Below are positions 11,877 through 23,049 of a stretch of DNA of 64,000 nt, one piece after another; the first letter of the stretch is position 1; each line of letters begins with the position of its first letter. The position numbers were made by a program, and so were the translations under genes. This DNA comes from Elymus sibiricus (taxonomy: Eukaryota > Streptophyta > Magnoliopsida > Poales > Poaceae). The notes under the pieces were generated by a model, which was not told the DNA's origin, ran no database searches, and saw only the letters and a list, made by a program, of their open reading frames with translations. Location: contig CM077666.1 of the NCBI GenBank assembly GCA_039707655.1, positions 399,361,886 to 399,425,885 of the forward strand. Direction: 5' to 3'.

Positions 11877-13063
11877 GCCAAGCCCAAGGGGTAGAGGACA
11901 CTTGGAAATACCAAAATGCCCTCAAGATCTTTTGGGAAAAGCCCAAAAAAGTGGCTTTCCAAAAAGCAACCATAAAGGCGTTTTCACTATTCATGAAAAC
12001 ATTTTTCCGCGACCGTTAAAACCGAAAATATTTCTGTGGGCCCAGAACATTTCCAGTACCCCCTAAAATAATTCTAAACGCGTTCCGAAACAATTCCGGA
12101 TCAATGATTTTCATCAGCAAATAGCTACCACAGCGTTTCCGGCAGCTCCGGAACATTTTCGGGTTTTTTTCTCCGAATTTTTTTCAGAAGTTCCCAGAAC
12201 AATTCTGGCATCCTCCAAAAGTTCCAAGCGCTTGCCAAAACCCTTTTTGGCTTAATGGTTTACTCCGAAACAACTTTTCGGTTTTACGGAAACTTTTCCT
12301 GTGTTCTCTCCCGGAACTTTTCCGTTGTCTCCGAAACTTTTCCGGTGACTTTCTCTCAGACTCCCTGTCTAGTATTCAGCAGATAGATGACCCTTAAGTG
12401 TATGACCCTGTAGGTTCGGTGAAGTATAGATATGACCGGAACACTTTTCGATCAATGATCAATAGCGGAACCGTGGACATCCATATTGATCCCTATACCC
12501 ACACGAATGAATATTCGAGTGAACCTGTAGTTTGCCGTGTGCTATTCCTGTTGCTTCGCGATATGTTACAAACACCCGAGGCGAGACTTATTGGCATCCC
12601 CATGGATCAACAACTTTGTCCACTATGCTAGTTACCCCAAAGTTCACGAAGCAAGTACGAAGGAACTCGATACTCTCATGGTCTAAGGAATTATGCAAAC
12701 ATTAACTTTCTCTGTGTTATTAACCATTAACTCGTGATGGATGTATCTCATAGCATAACATCGAATTGGGTCGATTCAACACAAGTGTTCTTCTAACATT
12801 GTGTCCTCAAAAGTTGCTGGCATAGACATGCCCATGATCAGGAAAACGTGATCATCATGCAACACTTGAGCCAGTCTTAGAGGCTTGACTAGGAATACTT
12901 TTTACCGTTTATTATTCCACACGTGCACATGGGTTTTCCTCAGAGCCTTTATGGATATACGGGCTCGGGAACCATAGCAGTTATAGCACGGAATATAAAC
13001 ACAATTAGGAACATGGAGATAAATAATAACATTTATTATTGCCTCTAGGGCATATCTCCTACA

Positions 13064-14398
13064 TTTTTTCTGGACAAAAGAGACCCTGGAGACTTGGAGA
13101 GGAGGCCAGAAGGTTCACGAAGCCTCCACAAGGCAACAGGGCGCGACCCCAGGGGGGCTGATGCCTTGTGGGGCCCTCGTGGCTCCGTTTGACCTAATGC
13201 CACTTCTATAAATTCTCAAATATTGGGAAACCAACAGAGAGCCACCCTGAATAACTTTTACGCCGCCGCAAGCCTGTGTTCTTTCGCGATCCCATCTGGA
13301 GGCCTTTTCCGGTACTCTGCCGGAGGGGGAATCGATCACGGAGGGCCTCTACATCAACCTTGCTACCCTTCCGATGATGTGTGAGTAGTTTACCACAGAC
13401 CTATGGGTCCATAGCTAGTAGCTAGATGGTTTCTTCTCTCTCTTTGATCTTCAATACCATGTTCTCCTCGATGTTCTTGGAGTTCTATCCGATGTAATCT
13501 TCTTTTGCGGTGTGTTTGTTGGGATCCGATGAATTGTGAGTTTATGATCAGATTATTCATGAGAAATATTTGAGTCTTCTCTGAACTCTTTTATGCATGA
13601 TTATTATAGCTTTGTATTTCTCTCCGTTCTATCGATTTGGTTTGGCCTACTAGATTGATTTATCTTTGCAATGGGAGAGGTGTTTTGTGATGGGTTCAAT
13701 CTTGCGGTGCTCAATCCCAGTGACAGAAAGGGACATGACACATATTTGTATTGTTGCCATTAAGGATAAAAAGATGGGGTTTAATCATATTGCTTGAGTT
13801 TACTTTGTCTACATCATGTCATCTTGCTTAAGGCGTTACTCTATTTCATACTTAATACCCTAGATGCATGCTGGATAGCGGTCGATGGGTGGAGTAATAG
13901 TAGTAGATGCAGGCAGGAGTCGGTCTACTTATCTCGGACGTGATGCCTATATACATGATCATTTCCATGAATCCGTCATAATTATTTGCTTTTCTATCAA
14001 TTGCCCAACAGTAATTTGTTTACCCACCGTATGCTATGTGTTCGAGAGAGAAGCCTCTAGTGAAAACTATGGCCCCCGGGTCTACTTTATCATATATAAA
14101 AAACCTAAAAATACCTTGCTGCAATTTATTTACTTTTATTTTATTTAGTATTTTAGTTTATCTATCTACCACTATCAGAATTAATCCTTGCAAATAACCG
14201 TAAGAGGATTGACAACCCTCTTATTTGCGTTGGGTGCAAATGTTTGCTTTTGTGTGTGCAGGTGCGCTTAACGGAATTTTGCTTGGTTCTCCTACTGGAT
14301 TGATAACCACGGTTCTTAATTGAGGGAAATACTTATCTCTACTATATTGCATCATCCTCTCCTCTTCGGGGAAATACCAACACAGTCTACAAGTAGCA
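13064..14398 (+). repeat. Fatima-like LTR, plus orientation, 5' end missing
   Basis: This is the reverse complement of the LTR family at 50679-52232: shared blocks include ATGCATGCTGGATAGCGGTC (13865 onwards) and the end TCTACAAGTAGCA. The first few hundred bases are absent, because the copia element sits at the left side and its left half has been deleted. A TATA-like TATAAATT is at 13207. The right end at 14398 meets the middle of a Sabrina-like LTR, so this LTR was inserted into it. Confidence 0.85.
13207..13214 (+). promoter_or_regulatory. TATA-like box in the Fatima-type LTR
   Basis: TATAAATT occurs after a GC-rich segment in the same relative place as in the minus-strand copies near 4014 and 51862. 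Confidence 0.55.
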
Positions 14399-15710
14399 AA
14401 TTGCCATTGTGTTATTTTTGTGCAAAAATAAAAGTTCTCGGATGGACCTAAAAATTTACGGAGAATTATTTCAGAATATATAAAAATTACTGGTGAAAAG
14501 ATCCACTGGAGGGGAGCCACCCAGGGGCCACAAGCCCAGGGGGCGCACCTACCCTCCAGGGCGCGCCCTCCAGGCTTGTGGGCCCTTGGAAACTCCGTTT
14601 GACCTAATTCCAACGCTATATATACCTCTTCGTAGAGAAAAAAAATCAGAGAGAAAGAATCATCACGTGTTACGATATGGAGCCAATGCCACCTCGTGTT
14701 CTTCATCGGGAGGGCTAACCTGGAGTCCGTTCGGGGCTCCGGAGAGGGGGATTCGACGCCGTCGTCATCATCAGCCATCCTCCATCACCAATTTCATGAT
14801 GCTCACCGCCGTGTGTGAGTAATTTTTTCGTAGGCTTGCTGGATGGTGATGGGTTGGATGAGATTTATCATGTAATCGAGTCAATTTGTTAGGGCTTGAT
14901 CCCTAGTATCCACTATGTTCTGAGATTGATGTTGCTATGACTTTGCTATGCTTAATGCTTGTCATTAGGGCCCGAGTGCCATGATTTCAGATCTGAACCC
15001 TTTATGTTTTCATGAATATATTTGTGTTCTTGATCCTATCTTGCAAGTTGTATGCACCTATTACGTGTTATGATCCGCATACCCCAAGGTGACAATAATT
15101 GGGATTCTTTCCGGTGATTACCGTAGTTTGAGGAGTTCATGTATTCACTAAGTGCTAATGCTTTGTTCCGGTTCTCTATTAAAAGGAGGCCTTAATATCC
15201 CTTAGTTTCCTTAAGGACCCCGCTGCCATGGGAGGGTACGACAAAAGATGTCATGCAAGTTCTTATTATAAGCACGTATGACTATATACGGAATATATGC
15301 CTACATTACATTGATGAATTGGAGCTATTGTGTATCGCTCTAGGTTGTGACTGTTATATGGTGAATGTCATCCAACACAATTATCCATCACTGATCCAAT
15401 GCCTACGCTTTTCGCATATTGATCTTTGCTAAGTTACTTTCGTTGCTGCTGCTGTTACAATCACTACAAAACTGCTACTGTTACTGTCTCTGTTCCTATT
15501 GCTACTGTTACTACTGCTATCAAAACTATCATACTACTGTGCTACTAAACACTTTGCTGCAGATATTTAGTTCTCCAGGTGTGGTTGAATTGACAACTCA
15601 ATTGCTAATACTTACAAATATTCTTTGGCTCCCCTTGTGTCGAATTAATAAATTTGGGTGAAATACTACTCTCGAAGACTGTTGCGATCCCCTATACTTG
15701 TGGGTTATCA
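14399..15710 (+). repeat. Sabrina-like LTR lacking about 110 bp of its 5' end
   Basis: It is collinear with the full LTR at 28729-30135 from AATTGCCAT onward and ends CCCTATACTTGTGGGTTATCA-like at 15710. The missing beginning is explained by the Fatima-like LTR inserted at its left. No primer-binding site follows, so it is a solo or 3' LTR. It is inserted in the left inverted repeat of a Mutator-like element. A CTATATATAC promoter-like site is near 14616. Confidence 0.87.
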
Positions 15711-16232
15711 ACCACCTTTGGTTTTTATTTAAAAAACCTGCCATTATTGTGTTGATAGTTTTCAAAAAACGTTGAATGACCGATTAGAGCAGTTTCAGTG
15801 GAAACCTGAAGCCTGGGGCCCGCATGTAAGTGATGACGTGGAAAGAAAAGTCAACAATGTTTGCATGGACTGTTAAGTTGATAGATATAGTCCCACTTGT
15901 CAGCATCTCCCATCTCTCTCCATCACTTCTCTGGAATTCCGTCGAGCAGCTCACAAGCTCGCGGGAGAGCTCGCTGTCGACAGCTTGGCTCACCCATGGC
16001 CGCTATGGTGGTGGACGATGCAAACCGGTGACGTTGTGGAGGAGCTCCACATCGGAGTCGACGGCGGCGAGGTTCTGGTTCCAGCTCGGACAAGGAGTGG
16101 CACCGGTGCCCATCCCGTTGCGAGACACTCCTTGATGTCTACTACACAACTTTATTCTTATAGACTCTGTTGAGCCTCCAAGCGCAGAGTTTTATGGGAC
16201 AACAGCAAATTTCCCTCAAGTGGATGACCTAA

Positions 16233-16810
16233 GAGCATCTCTAGCAGATCCTGTAAAGCACCACCTATAAAAAACAGTATACAGGCCCCCCCTAAAACGA
16301 ATTTACGGTACCGCGTGGCATCAGACGGAACAGATTCCGTAAACCCGTATCGTAAACGTTTTTTTTCTTTTTTCTCCTCACGCTTCTTCTTCCTCGGGAC
16401 GAACACATGCACCACTCGAACTCTGGACGGCCAGAATGGCACCGCTCCGGCCTGCCGCCTGATGTGGCCCGCTGCCTGCTCCGACGATGCTCCAGTGACG
16501 CTCTGGCGACGCTCCGGCCCGCCGCGTGCTCCGGTGCTGCTCCGGCCGGCCGCCGACAAGCTCCTCCGCCTGCTCGCTGCTCGTGCGCGGCGTGGTGAGG
16601 CCCCTGGTCCGGCGTTGACCGGCTTTACAGGATCCTCCAAAAACGGGTAAAATACTCCATATATGACGGATGGGAGCTTGAATATACGGGAGCCTGCAAA
16701 TTTTTTTTACAGGATATGCTGTTTTACGTGATCTATTCGGGGTGTTTTTTCCAGCTTGTACCGTAAATACGCAGGTTTGACCGCTTTTACGGAATCTGCT
16801 AGAGATGCTC
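16233..16810. mobile_element. PIF/Harbinger-type MITE (578 bp, TSD TAA)
   Basis: The ends are GAGCATCTCTAGCAGA and its inverse TCTGCTAGAGATGCTC, with similarity extending about 25 bp. TAA flanks both sides (16230-16232 and 16811-16813), the usual 3-bp Harbinger duplication. The interior has a GC-rich core (about 16390-16600) and further TTTACGG-containing inverted pieces. Open frames in the core on both strands look like chance. No transposase, so it is non-autonomous. Confidence 0.87.
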
Positions 16811-17776
16811 TAAGGTTTATCAATCCGTGGGAGGTGTAGGATGAAGATGGTCTCTCTCAAACAACCCTGCAATCAAATACAAGCAATCTTTTGTGTCCCC
16901 AACACACCCAATATAGTTGTCAATTATATAGGTGTACTAGTTCGGCGAAGAGATGGTGATACAAGTGTAATATGGATGGTAGAAATATGTTTTTATAATC
17001 CGAACAATTAAAAACAACAAGGTAGAAAATGATAAAAAGTGAGCACAAACAGTATTGCAATGCTTGAAAACAAGGCCTAGGGTTCATACTTTCACTAGTG
17101 CAACCTCTCAACAGTGCTAACATAATTGAATCATATAACAATCCCTCAACGTGCGACAAAAAATCACTCCAAAATTCCTATCAATAGCGAAGAACATAAG
17201 ATGAAATTGTTGTAGGTAGCAAACCACCTCAAAGTTATCTTTCCGATCAATCTATTGAGCCATCCCTACAAGTGTCACAAATAGCCCTAGAGATCATACT
17301 ATAATAACACCATATGATACGCATCAGTCAACTCTAATGTCACCTAGATACTCCAATGTCACCATAAGTATCCGTGAGTTAAATATTCGATATGCATCAA
17401 ACAATTTCAGATTCATAATATTCAATCCAATACAAAGAACTTCAAAGATTACCCCAAAGTTTCTATCGAAGAAAGTAGGACGGAAACATGTATCAACCTA
17501 TGTGCCTAGATTACCCCAATGTCACCTCGGGAATCCGCAAATTGATTACCAAAACATATATCAATTGACTCAATAGAATACCCCATTGTCACCACGGGTA
17601 TCCACACGCAAGACATACATCAAGTGATCTCAAATCCAAATATTCAATCCGATAATAATGAAACCTCGAAGGGCAAGACTCAATTCATCACAACAAAGAT
17701 AGAAAGGGAAGAACACCATATGATCCAACTATATTAACAAAGCTCATGGTACATCAAGATCGTGCCAAATGAAGAA

Positions 17777-17780
<4 letters not shown>

Positions 17781-17845
<65 letters not shown>
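17781..17845. repeat. (AG)n microsatellite
   Basis: About 65 bp of uninterrupted AG dinucleotides (about 32 units) lie inside the solo LTR. On the LTR sense strand this is a CT tract in the presumed leader. Confidence 0.97.
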
Positions 17846-17847
<2 letters not shown>

Positions 17848-18551
17848 GAACACATAGCCACTAGTACATACCCTCAACCTCAAGGATGAACTACTCACAC
17901 ATTACCATGAGAACGGAGGAGAAGTTGGTGGTGATGGTGATGGAGGAGATGTCCCCGGCGGCGTCCCGACGCCATCGGAGGAGAGGGAGAGGGGCCCCCC
18001 TCCTCCTTCTTCTTCCTTGGCCCTCCGGGGAGAGAGGGAGCTCTCCCCTAGATTGGATCTCTCTGTTGTCTTCTGTTTCTCACTATTGTTTTCGGAGCCC
18101 TTCACCGTTTCTTTAATAGCCAGAGGTCCGTAACTCTGATTGGGCTGAAATTTTGAGGGGATTTTTATCCGAAAATTATCTCTCTTGTGGCGAAAGAAAG
18201 GCATTAACCGACCTATGAGGTGCCCACAAGACATCAGGGCGGACACGGGGGTAGGGCGCGCCCTGCTGCCTTGTGGGGCCCTCGGGCACCGTCTTGCGTT
18301 GATTCTTTCTCCCAAAAATCACATATATTCCATAAAAAATCACCGTAAAGTTTTATCACGTTTGTACTTCGTTTGGTATGGTTTTTCTGTGAAACAAAAA
18401 ACATGCAAAAAACAGAAACTGGCACTGGGCACTAGATTAATATGGTAGTCCATAAAAATAATATAAAAGTGCACCAAAACCATATAAAATTATTGTGAAC
18501 ATGGCATGAATACTTCATAAATTATAGATACGTTGGAGACGTATCACTCCT

Positions 18552-19000
18552 CGCCACCGTCCAACCTGCCGCCTCCGTGGACCCTCAATGGTCGTCATCC
18601 CGCGTGGCGGTGCGCACGCTCGGCCAAGCTCCCGCCGCCTCCCCTTGCTGGCCGAGCCCCGGCAGCCATGGCGGTTCCCGTGCTCCCCTCTCTCCCCTTC
18701 CCAAACTGGCAGCCACGACGGTGCCCGTGCTCCCCGATGGAGGCATGGAAGGCTCGGTGGCTGGAGGCAGCGGCGTTGCTGCCGCAGGTCGGGTCGGTGG
18801 TGGGCTGGGCGAGACGGAGCTCCACGGCGTCGGGGTGGCTCAGCCTGGAGCAGGTGGCGGCGGCACGCCTCAGGGGAAGGGAGACGGCGGTGATGGCGAG
18901 GCCCAGCAGCGCGGGGCGGCGGCGCTGCAAGGCAGGCTTGCCGGCGGGCGCGGGTGTGCTGTGGCGAGTGTGCTTTGGACTGGTCAAATCTTTTTTTTTG
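18552..19000. other. GC-rich interior of the Mutator-like element
   Basis: This segment is very GC-rich and has long overlapping open frames in several phases on both strands (for example 18515-19105 minus and 18533-19018 plus). That pattern is expected from base composition alone. With 15950-16132 it may be a captured gene piece, as Pack-MULEs of grasses often carry such DNA. I recognise no protein domain in any frame. Confidence 0.4.
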
Positions 19001-19222
19001 AAACGTGAAGTCAATTAGCGCCGTAGTACCTGCGTGACGGGCGCCGTCTCCACCCCAGCCATGTGGCACCTGACAGTGGGACCCACCTGTCAGATTTTGC
19101 ATCAAACTGCTCTAATCAGTCAATTAGCGTTTTCTGAAAACTGTCAGCATAATTGTGGCGGTTTTTTGAAAAGAAAAAAACAAGTAGGGTCTTCAATTGT
19201 GATGGTTTTTTGCAATTTACTC

Positions 19223-19900
19223 TAAAAAAAGAGATAGTATTGGCCTTGCCAGCGTGAGCTTAGTGGCTTCCAGGTGTGTTGGGTGTCCACACTCAGGGTC
19301 TAATTTAGAGGTGGTGTGGCCGTGTGGGTTCGGTGTTGGATCAGCTCTTTTCTTATGAGTAGAATTGCAGGAATCTGCCCTAAAACACACAATCATTGCA
19401 CGTTCAAAGTTATTAAACTGAGGTGTGGTCCGGTTCATGGATATTCTGAGTTCCAACTTCCATTTCAGAGTCCCTACCGTTTGCCATCCGTAGGTCAATG
19501 CTACCACCTACCGGTCCAATAAACTATGAAACTCAGTGTTGTCCCTACTGTTTGCCTGTCATTTTCAGGGCAGGGTAGCGACAAGTTGAACTACAAAAAG
19601 TATAAACAATGGACTGTATACATTTCGTGCAAAAGAAGTCACAAATGATGCAAATTATTCTGAGTTTGATGGGCGAAGGTGGACAAAAATTTCATCTTTG
19701 CCAGTGACAAACAAAGAGAAAATAACAAGAGAAGAAAAGTCATCTTAGTAGGTTGGCCTACGACCCTATCCACCTCCGGCGCTGTGAAATAGTCGCCCCG
19801 GAGATGCTAACTGCTACCGTCATTTCTGCCAGGCTAAACTGAAATCAACTGATGATGGGCTATTACTGGGTTATCATTCTTGATCATGGACTGGCTGCGA
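19223..19900. other. Intergenic DNA and probable 3' UTR of the phosphatase gene
   Basis: No transposon ends or credible coding frames were seen in these 678 bp. The right part (about 19560-19900) lies directly downstream of the phosphatase stop codon and is AT-rich on the minus strand, so it probably holds the 3' UTR and polyadenylation region. The left part is apparently single-copy sequence between that gene and the Mutator-like element. Confidence 0.5.
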
Positions 19901-22340
19901 TTATTCCTTCCATTTCACTAGGGAATCGAGGAACTCCATCACCTGCATAACAATTTGGCAAGAGAAACGGCCAGATCAGTGAGCAATTGACCGAGCAAAA
20001 TCAACAGGAATGCAGAAACCAGGCGTGGAAATTGAACGTTTTTTTTTACTTCAGATGGGGCTCTCAGCGAGTAGAAGGCTTCAGTCTCCTTGGGCACCTG
20101 CGAAACCAGAATCCCGTACCCACAGTTCCGCTCGCGAAGCACCTGATCATCGTGGCAACAGATACAAGAAACAGGAACGTATGTTCAGTGGATTCGTGAC
20201 TGAAATGAGCAGATATTCTTCTGAATCTGAAGAAGTAATAGTTGAAACCTTGAACGCGTCTTCGTCGGTTCGGTCGTCCCCGATGTAGATAGGGAGAACG
20301 CTTCCAGGGTCATCTAGCCGGAGCGACTGGAGCAGGAACTCCACTGCCTTCCCCTTGTCCCAGTCAATCACTGGACGTACCTCTAAAACCTGCACAATCG
20401 CACCCGGTGATGGGATGCACATTCTTTCAGTGATGATAGGAGAGTAGAATACTTGGTGAAGGCACATTCGAATACTCATACCTTTCGTCCGGTTGTTAGT
20501 TTGAGACGAGGAAAAGACTTCAGCACATCGTTGACAAGCTGCGCGACCGAATCCCAGTCCTGGAAACGCGAAAGACAGACAAAGAACAATTCAGAGGAAC
20601 TTGCAATGGTTGAAGCAAAAGAGGCAAGAGCAGCTAGAGTTTACCTGCTTGTCGACGTTGCGGTAATGTACAGACACACAGAACTTGTTGTTTTCAACAT
20701 TTGCACCCCTGATTGATCTAGTGGCCTCCACTAGGGAGTTGTAGGTCTGTTGTGCAGAAAACAAAACAAAATAAGTAGGTCAGTATCTTCATTGTTCGGC
20801 AACACGTTGATCGCTGTAACCTTTAAAAGAGTTGCACTGTGTACCTCAATGATCATGGGTAAAAACTCGCTGGCAGGTTGGAAAAGTTTGGCTTCTTTCT
20901 CCTATAAAAAGCAGAGTTTTACAAAATAAAAAATTCAAAGAGCTGAACGAAAAATACATATAGCAGTAGTATTCAGGCAAGAGCCACGGAACAAAATTTT
21001 AGGCAATGCAACAAAGCAATTTACCAGTCCCTGAAATCTTCTACCAAATGATGAAAGAAGTACTCACATCTTCTCTTTTACTTTCAGAATCTGCAGAAGA
21101 TAGCATTATGTCCATTCCATGACTTCCAGCGTAGCAGAGCTCCTTCAGCTGTACCAATTCTATTACCTGAATATGAAGTGGCAAGGAGAACACATCAGCT
21201 ATATGATTTTCATACAAGTAGGAATTATTTTATTCCAACAGTCACATGCCGACTCGTGCAAAAGTTGCTCAAACCTTGTCACGGGACCTCCCGCTGACGA
21301 TCGCCGTAGGGAAGAACTTAGCGACATTCTTCACAGCAGCACGCATCTGAACGAAGTTTTTCAGGTTGAGCAACCAAGTTATATAGATACACCAAGGCGT
21401 CAAGCACCAAGCATATTTATACATAGGGTCTGTCAAGAACTCAGTCGACTGAGACTTAACGAAGTCTCAGTCGAGTGACGTCAGCGTAGTTGTTTTGCTG
21501 CAAGCGGCACAGCTAGATGCTACAACCGGCGATGAAAAATGTTGCGACAGTTTTGCAAGCAACGACAACTGATGCTGCAACTGATGTGACTAAAAATGTT
21601 ACAACCGTCAATGACGGATATTGCGACCGGTGAGACGACGTGCTAAAATCGATAAGGGACGACATGCTACAACCAACAAGACGGAGGCTGCAACTGCTAG
21701 GAAAAATGTTGCAAACATTGAGACAAAATGCTGCAAGGTCGACTGAGACTTGGTTAAATCTCAGTCGACTGAGTTTTAGCAAGCCCGTTATACATACATC
21801 AGGGTGAGAAGCAATTTTCAGAGCCAAGCATATTTATCCGAGTTGCGGGTTACCTCTGGGGACATGAACGCCTTGTCAGGATCATTGACAATAGGCGAAA
21901 GCGTGCCGTCATAGTCCAGAAACAAGGCGATCTTCTTGCCCTGTGCACTGGCTATGATCCGGTCGAAGGAAGCTAAAGCAGAAGGGCATGTTGCCTGCAA
22001 CAAATGGTAAAACTCTAGAATCCTTTGCATGAGACACCAACTAGACAACTGAAAACCGAAAGAAACATAATGATCTTACCAGCCAAGCTTTGTAAGCAGA
22101 AACTTCATCAGATGGACCATCGGAATCAGAATGCACAGATGGCTTTATATGGATTGACGATGGTGTCATCACACCGAGCAGTCCATCGACGACTTCGACA
22201 AGTTTACGTCTGCTGATGTATGTCACACTCGTGGAAGAACAGGAATGCCTCTTGGATGTGACTGAAGATGGCATGAGATTTGAAGGTACTGAAGATGGCA
22301 TTGACAACACTGGCTGGCTTTTGGCCACATGATCCGACAT
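19901..22340 (-). CDS. TPP: Trehalose-6-phosphate phosphatase, ten exons, 361 aa
   Basis: The enzyme removes phosphate from trehalose-6-phosphate to give trehalose, a step that controls a sugar signal in plants; it belongs to the HAD superfamily. Exons on the minus strand: 22340-22080, 21994-21854, 21346-21275, 21166-21068, 20901-20845, 20746-20645, 20559-20482, 20389-20249, 20142-20050, 19942-19901. Every intron is GT-AG and every exon length is divisible by three, giving 361 codons plus TAA. Motif I is [15 protein letters not shown] with the nucleophile and acid aspartates (exon 2), motif [10 protein letters not shown] (exons 3-4), then [24 protein letters not shown] and motif [15 protein letters not shown] (exon 8). 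The length suits plant TPPs. The N-terminal 87 residues are serine-rich and variable, as usual. No break was found. Intron 2 carries a MITE. The start is the first ATG of exon 1; an upstream non-coding exon cannot be excluded. Confidence 0.95.
21426..21787. mobile_element. MITE with 9-bp TSD in TPP intron 2
   Basis: The 362-bp insert is flanked by TTATACATA on both sides (21417-21425 and 21788-21796). The ends resemble each other in inverse: GGGTCTGTCAAGAACTCAG and CGGGCTTGCTAAAACTCAG. Just inside each end lies the perfect palindrome CTCAGTCGACTGAG. The 9-bp duplication points to Mutator-type transposition. The middle repeats phrases such as ATGCTACAACC and ATGTTGC. The host intron remains bounded by GT-AG; without the insert it would be about 136 bp. 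Confidence 0.82.
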
Positions 22341-23018
22341 GGCAGGTAAGCTATTGCTACTATAGACTTGAGAAATAAATCAATGCTAATTGCAATTTGG
22401 GATCAAAATTAGGTGGAGAAGGGGTTCTGTTAACTACTCCTTGGCAATGAAGATTTAACCCACAGTCTTGTCAATGAAAAACCACTTCTTCAGCGTTTTC
22501 TTGTCAGTGTAAGTGCGCACACGGTTCCTTATCAGAAAATTACCAGTGATCTGATGAAAGAAGTAAGGTGATATTAGACATAAGTGCATCCACGTAAAGA
22601 AAACCCAGAATACTTATAATCACGTTATACGGTGTACCTTCATATACACCGGTGTGAGAGCGCATGTGCAGTTGTGCGTCACAAAAGTGAAACTTCATCG
22701 GTAGAAAAGGGGCCACGTAATTCAACGTCCATATATGCTTGATCAGGTATCATTGCTGTATGAGTCAAGGAGTAAGTCGTCCATGTCACTGATCTAAAAA
22801 CATCATAACGCTCCAAAGATTTCACCACATCATGCATGCATGGATCGGATTTGTAATGACATCTAGCCAACAGGAAAGCCCTCTGCACCCTAGCTGATCC
22901 GACAGAAATAGTTGTGTTCTTGATCTTCTGAGTCATAAGGAGATCTGAATCGATCTGCCTTACACCACAGATTCGATATAATCACTGCTTAATCAGACAA
23001 CACGTGGTCTTCTACTAG
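22341..23018 (-). promoter_or_regulatory. TPP upstream region with an unrecognised open frame
   Basis: About 680 bp separate the TPP start codon from the Helitron flank, so the 5' UTR and core promoter must lie here or beyond. I see no convincing TATA box near the start codon. On the minus strand an 85-codon frame (22679-22936) and a possible exon 22450-22550, preceded by TTCATCAG and ending in KKWFFIDKTVG, look coding-like. I recognise no domain. They could be remains of another gene or chance. Confidence 0.4.
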
Positions 23019-23049
23019 ATTAGGAATTCCGATGATTCCTACTAGTAGA
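23019..23049. repeat. 31-bp direct repeat, left copy
   Basis: ATTAGGAATTCCGATG... through ...CTACTAGTAGA is identical to 26632-26662. The two copies bound the Helitron candidate. The phrase ATTAGGAATTCCGA occurs a third time just right of the second copy (about 26661). Confidence 0.9.

Larger units (their letters stand above)
5210..13063 (-). mobile_element. Decayed Ty1/copia element with two LTRs
   Basis: This minus-strand element has a full 5' LTR (11170-13063), an iMet primer-binding site, a heavily mutated gag-pol interior, a purine tract and a truncated 3' LTR (5210-6045). The LTR start TGTAGGAGATATGCCC resembles Angela but differs at the tip, so it is a sister family. The domain order on the minus strand is integrase, then RT, then 3' LTR, as expected for copia. 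The interior has no long open frame, so this is an old copy. Confidence 0.9.
11170..13063 (-). repeat. 5' LTR of the decayed copia element (1,894 bp)
   Basis: The minus strand starts TGTAGGAGATATGCCC at 13063 and ends CCCTACA at 11170, with matching inverted ends TGTAG/CTACA. It holds a GC-rich array of about 60-bp repeats (11377-11650) and a TATA-like site near 11870. The flank at 13064 is the middle of a plus-strand Fatima-like LTR, so the element inserted there. Confidence 0.9.
16133..18546 (-). repeat. Solo gypsy LTR with 5-bp TSD
   Basis: The minus strand starts TGATACGTCTCCAACGTATC at 18546 and ends AGTAGACATCA at 16133. Both sides are flanked by CTCCT (16128-16132 and 18547-18551), a perfect 5-bp TSD. 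No interior, primer site or second LTR is present, so this is a solo LTR left by recombination. Length is 2,414 bp including a 578-bp MITE and one TAA. It differs from the Fatima and Sabrina LTRs except at the TGATACGT tip. It contains a 65-bp AG microsatellite. Confidence 0.92.
15711..19222. mobile_element. Mutator-like element, possible Pack-MULE
   Basis: The left end (about 15713-15835) and right end (about 19030-19222) are diverged inverted repeats. Shared blocks include AAAAAACCTGCCA versus AAAAAACCGCCA, AGTTTTCAAAAAACG versus AGTTTTCAGAAAACG, and GATTAGAGCAGTTT. The right end, read inward, starts GAGTAAATTGCAAAAAACC, similar to grass MULE termini. The outermost left end is cut by the LTR ending at 15710, so the TSD cannot be checked. 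With the solo LTR removed, the interior (15836-16132 plus 18552-19000) is GC-rich and has no transposase. Confidence 0.7.

Noticed and set aside
14221..14778. 185-codon minus frame
   Set aside because: Lies across the junction of two LTRs (Fatima-like and Sabrina-like), antisense to both. No homology seen.
18515..19105. 196-codon minus frame and overlapping plus frames in the Mutator-like element
   Set aside because: The frames are arginine-, alanine- and proline-rich and overlap on both strands; the longest one crosses the end of the solo LTR. No domain is visible.
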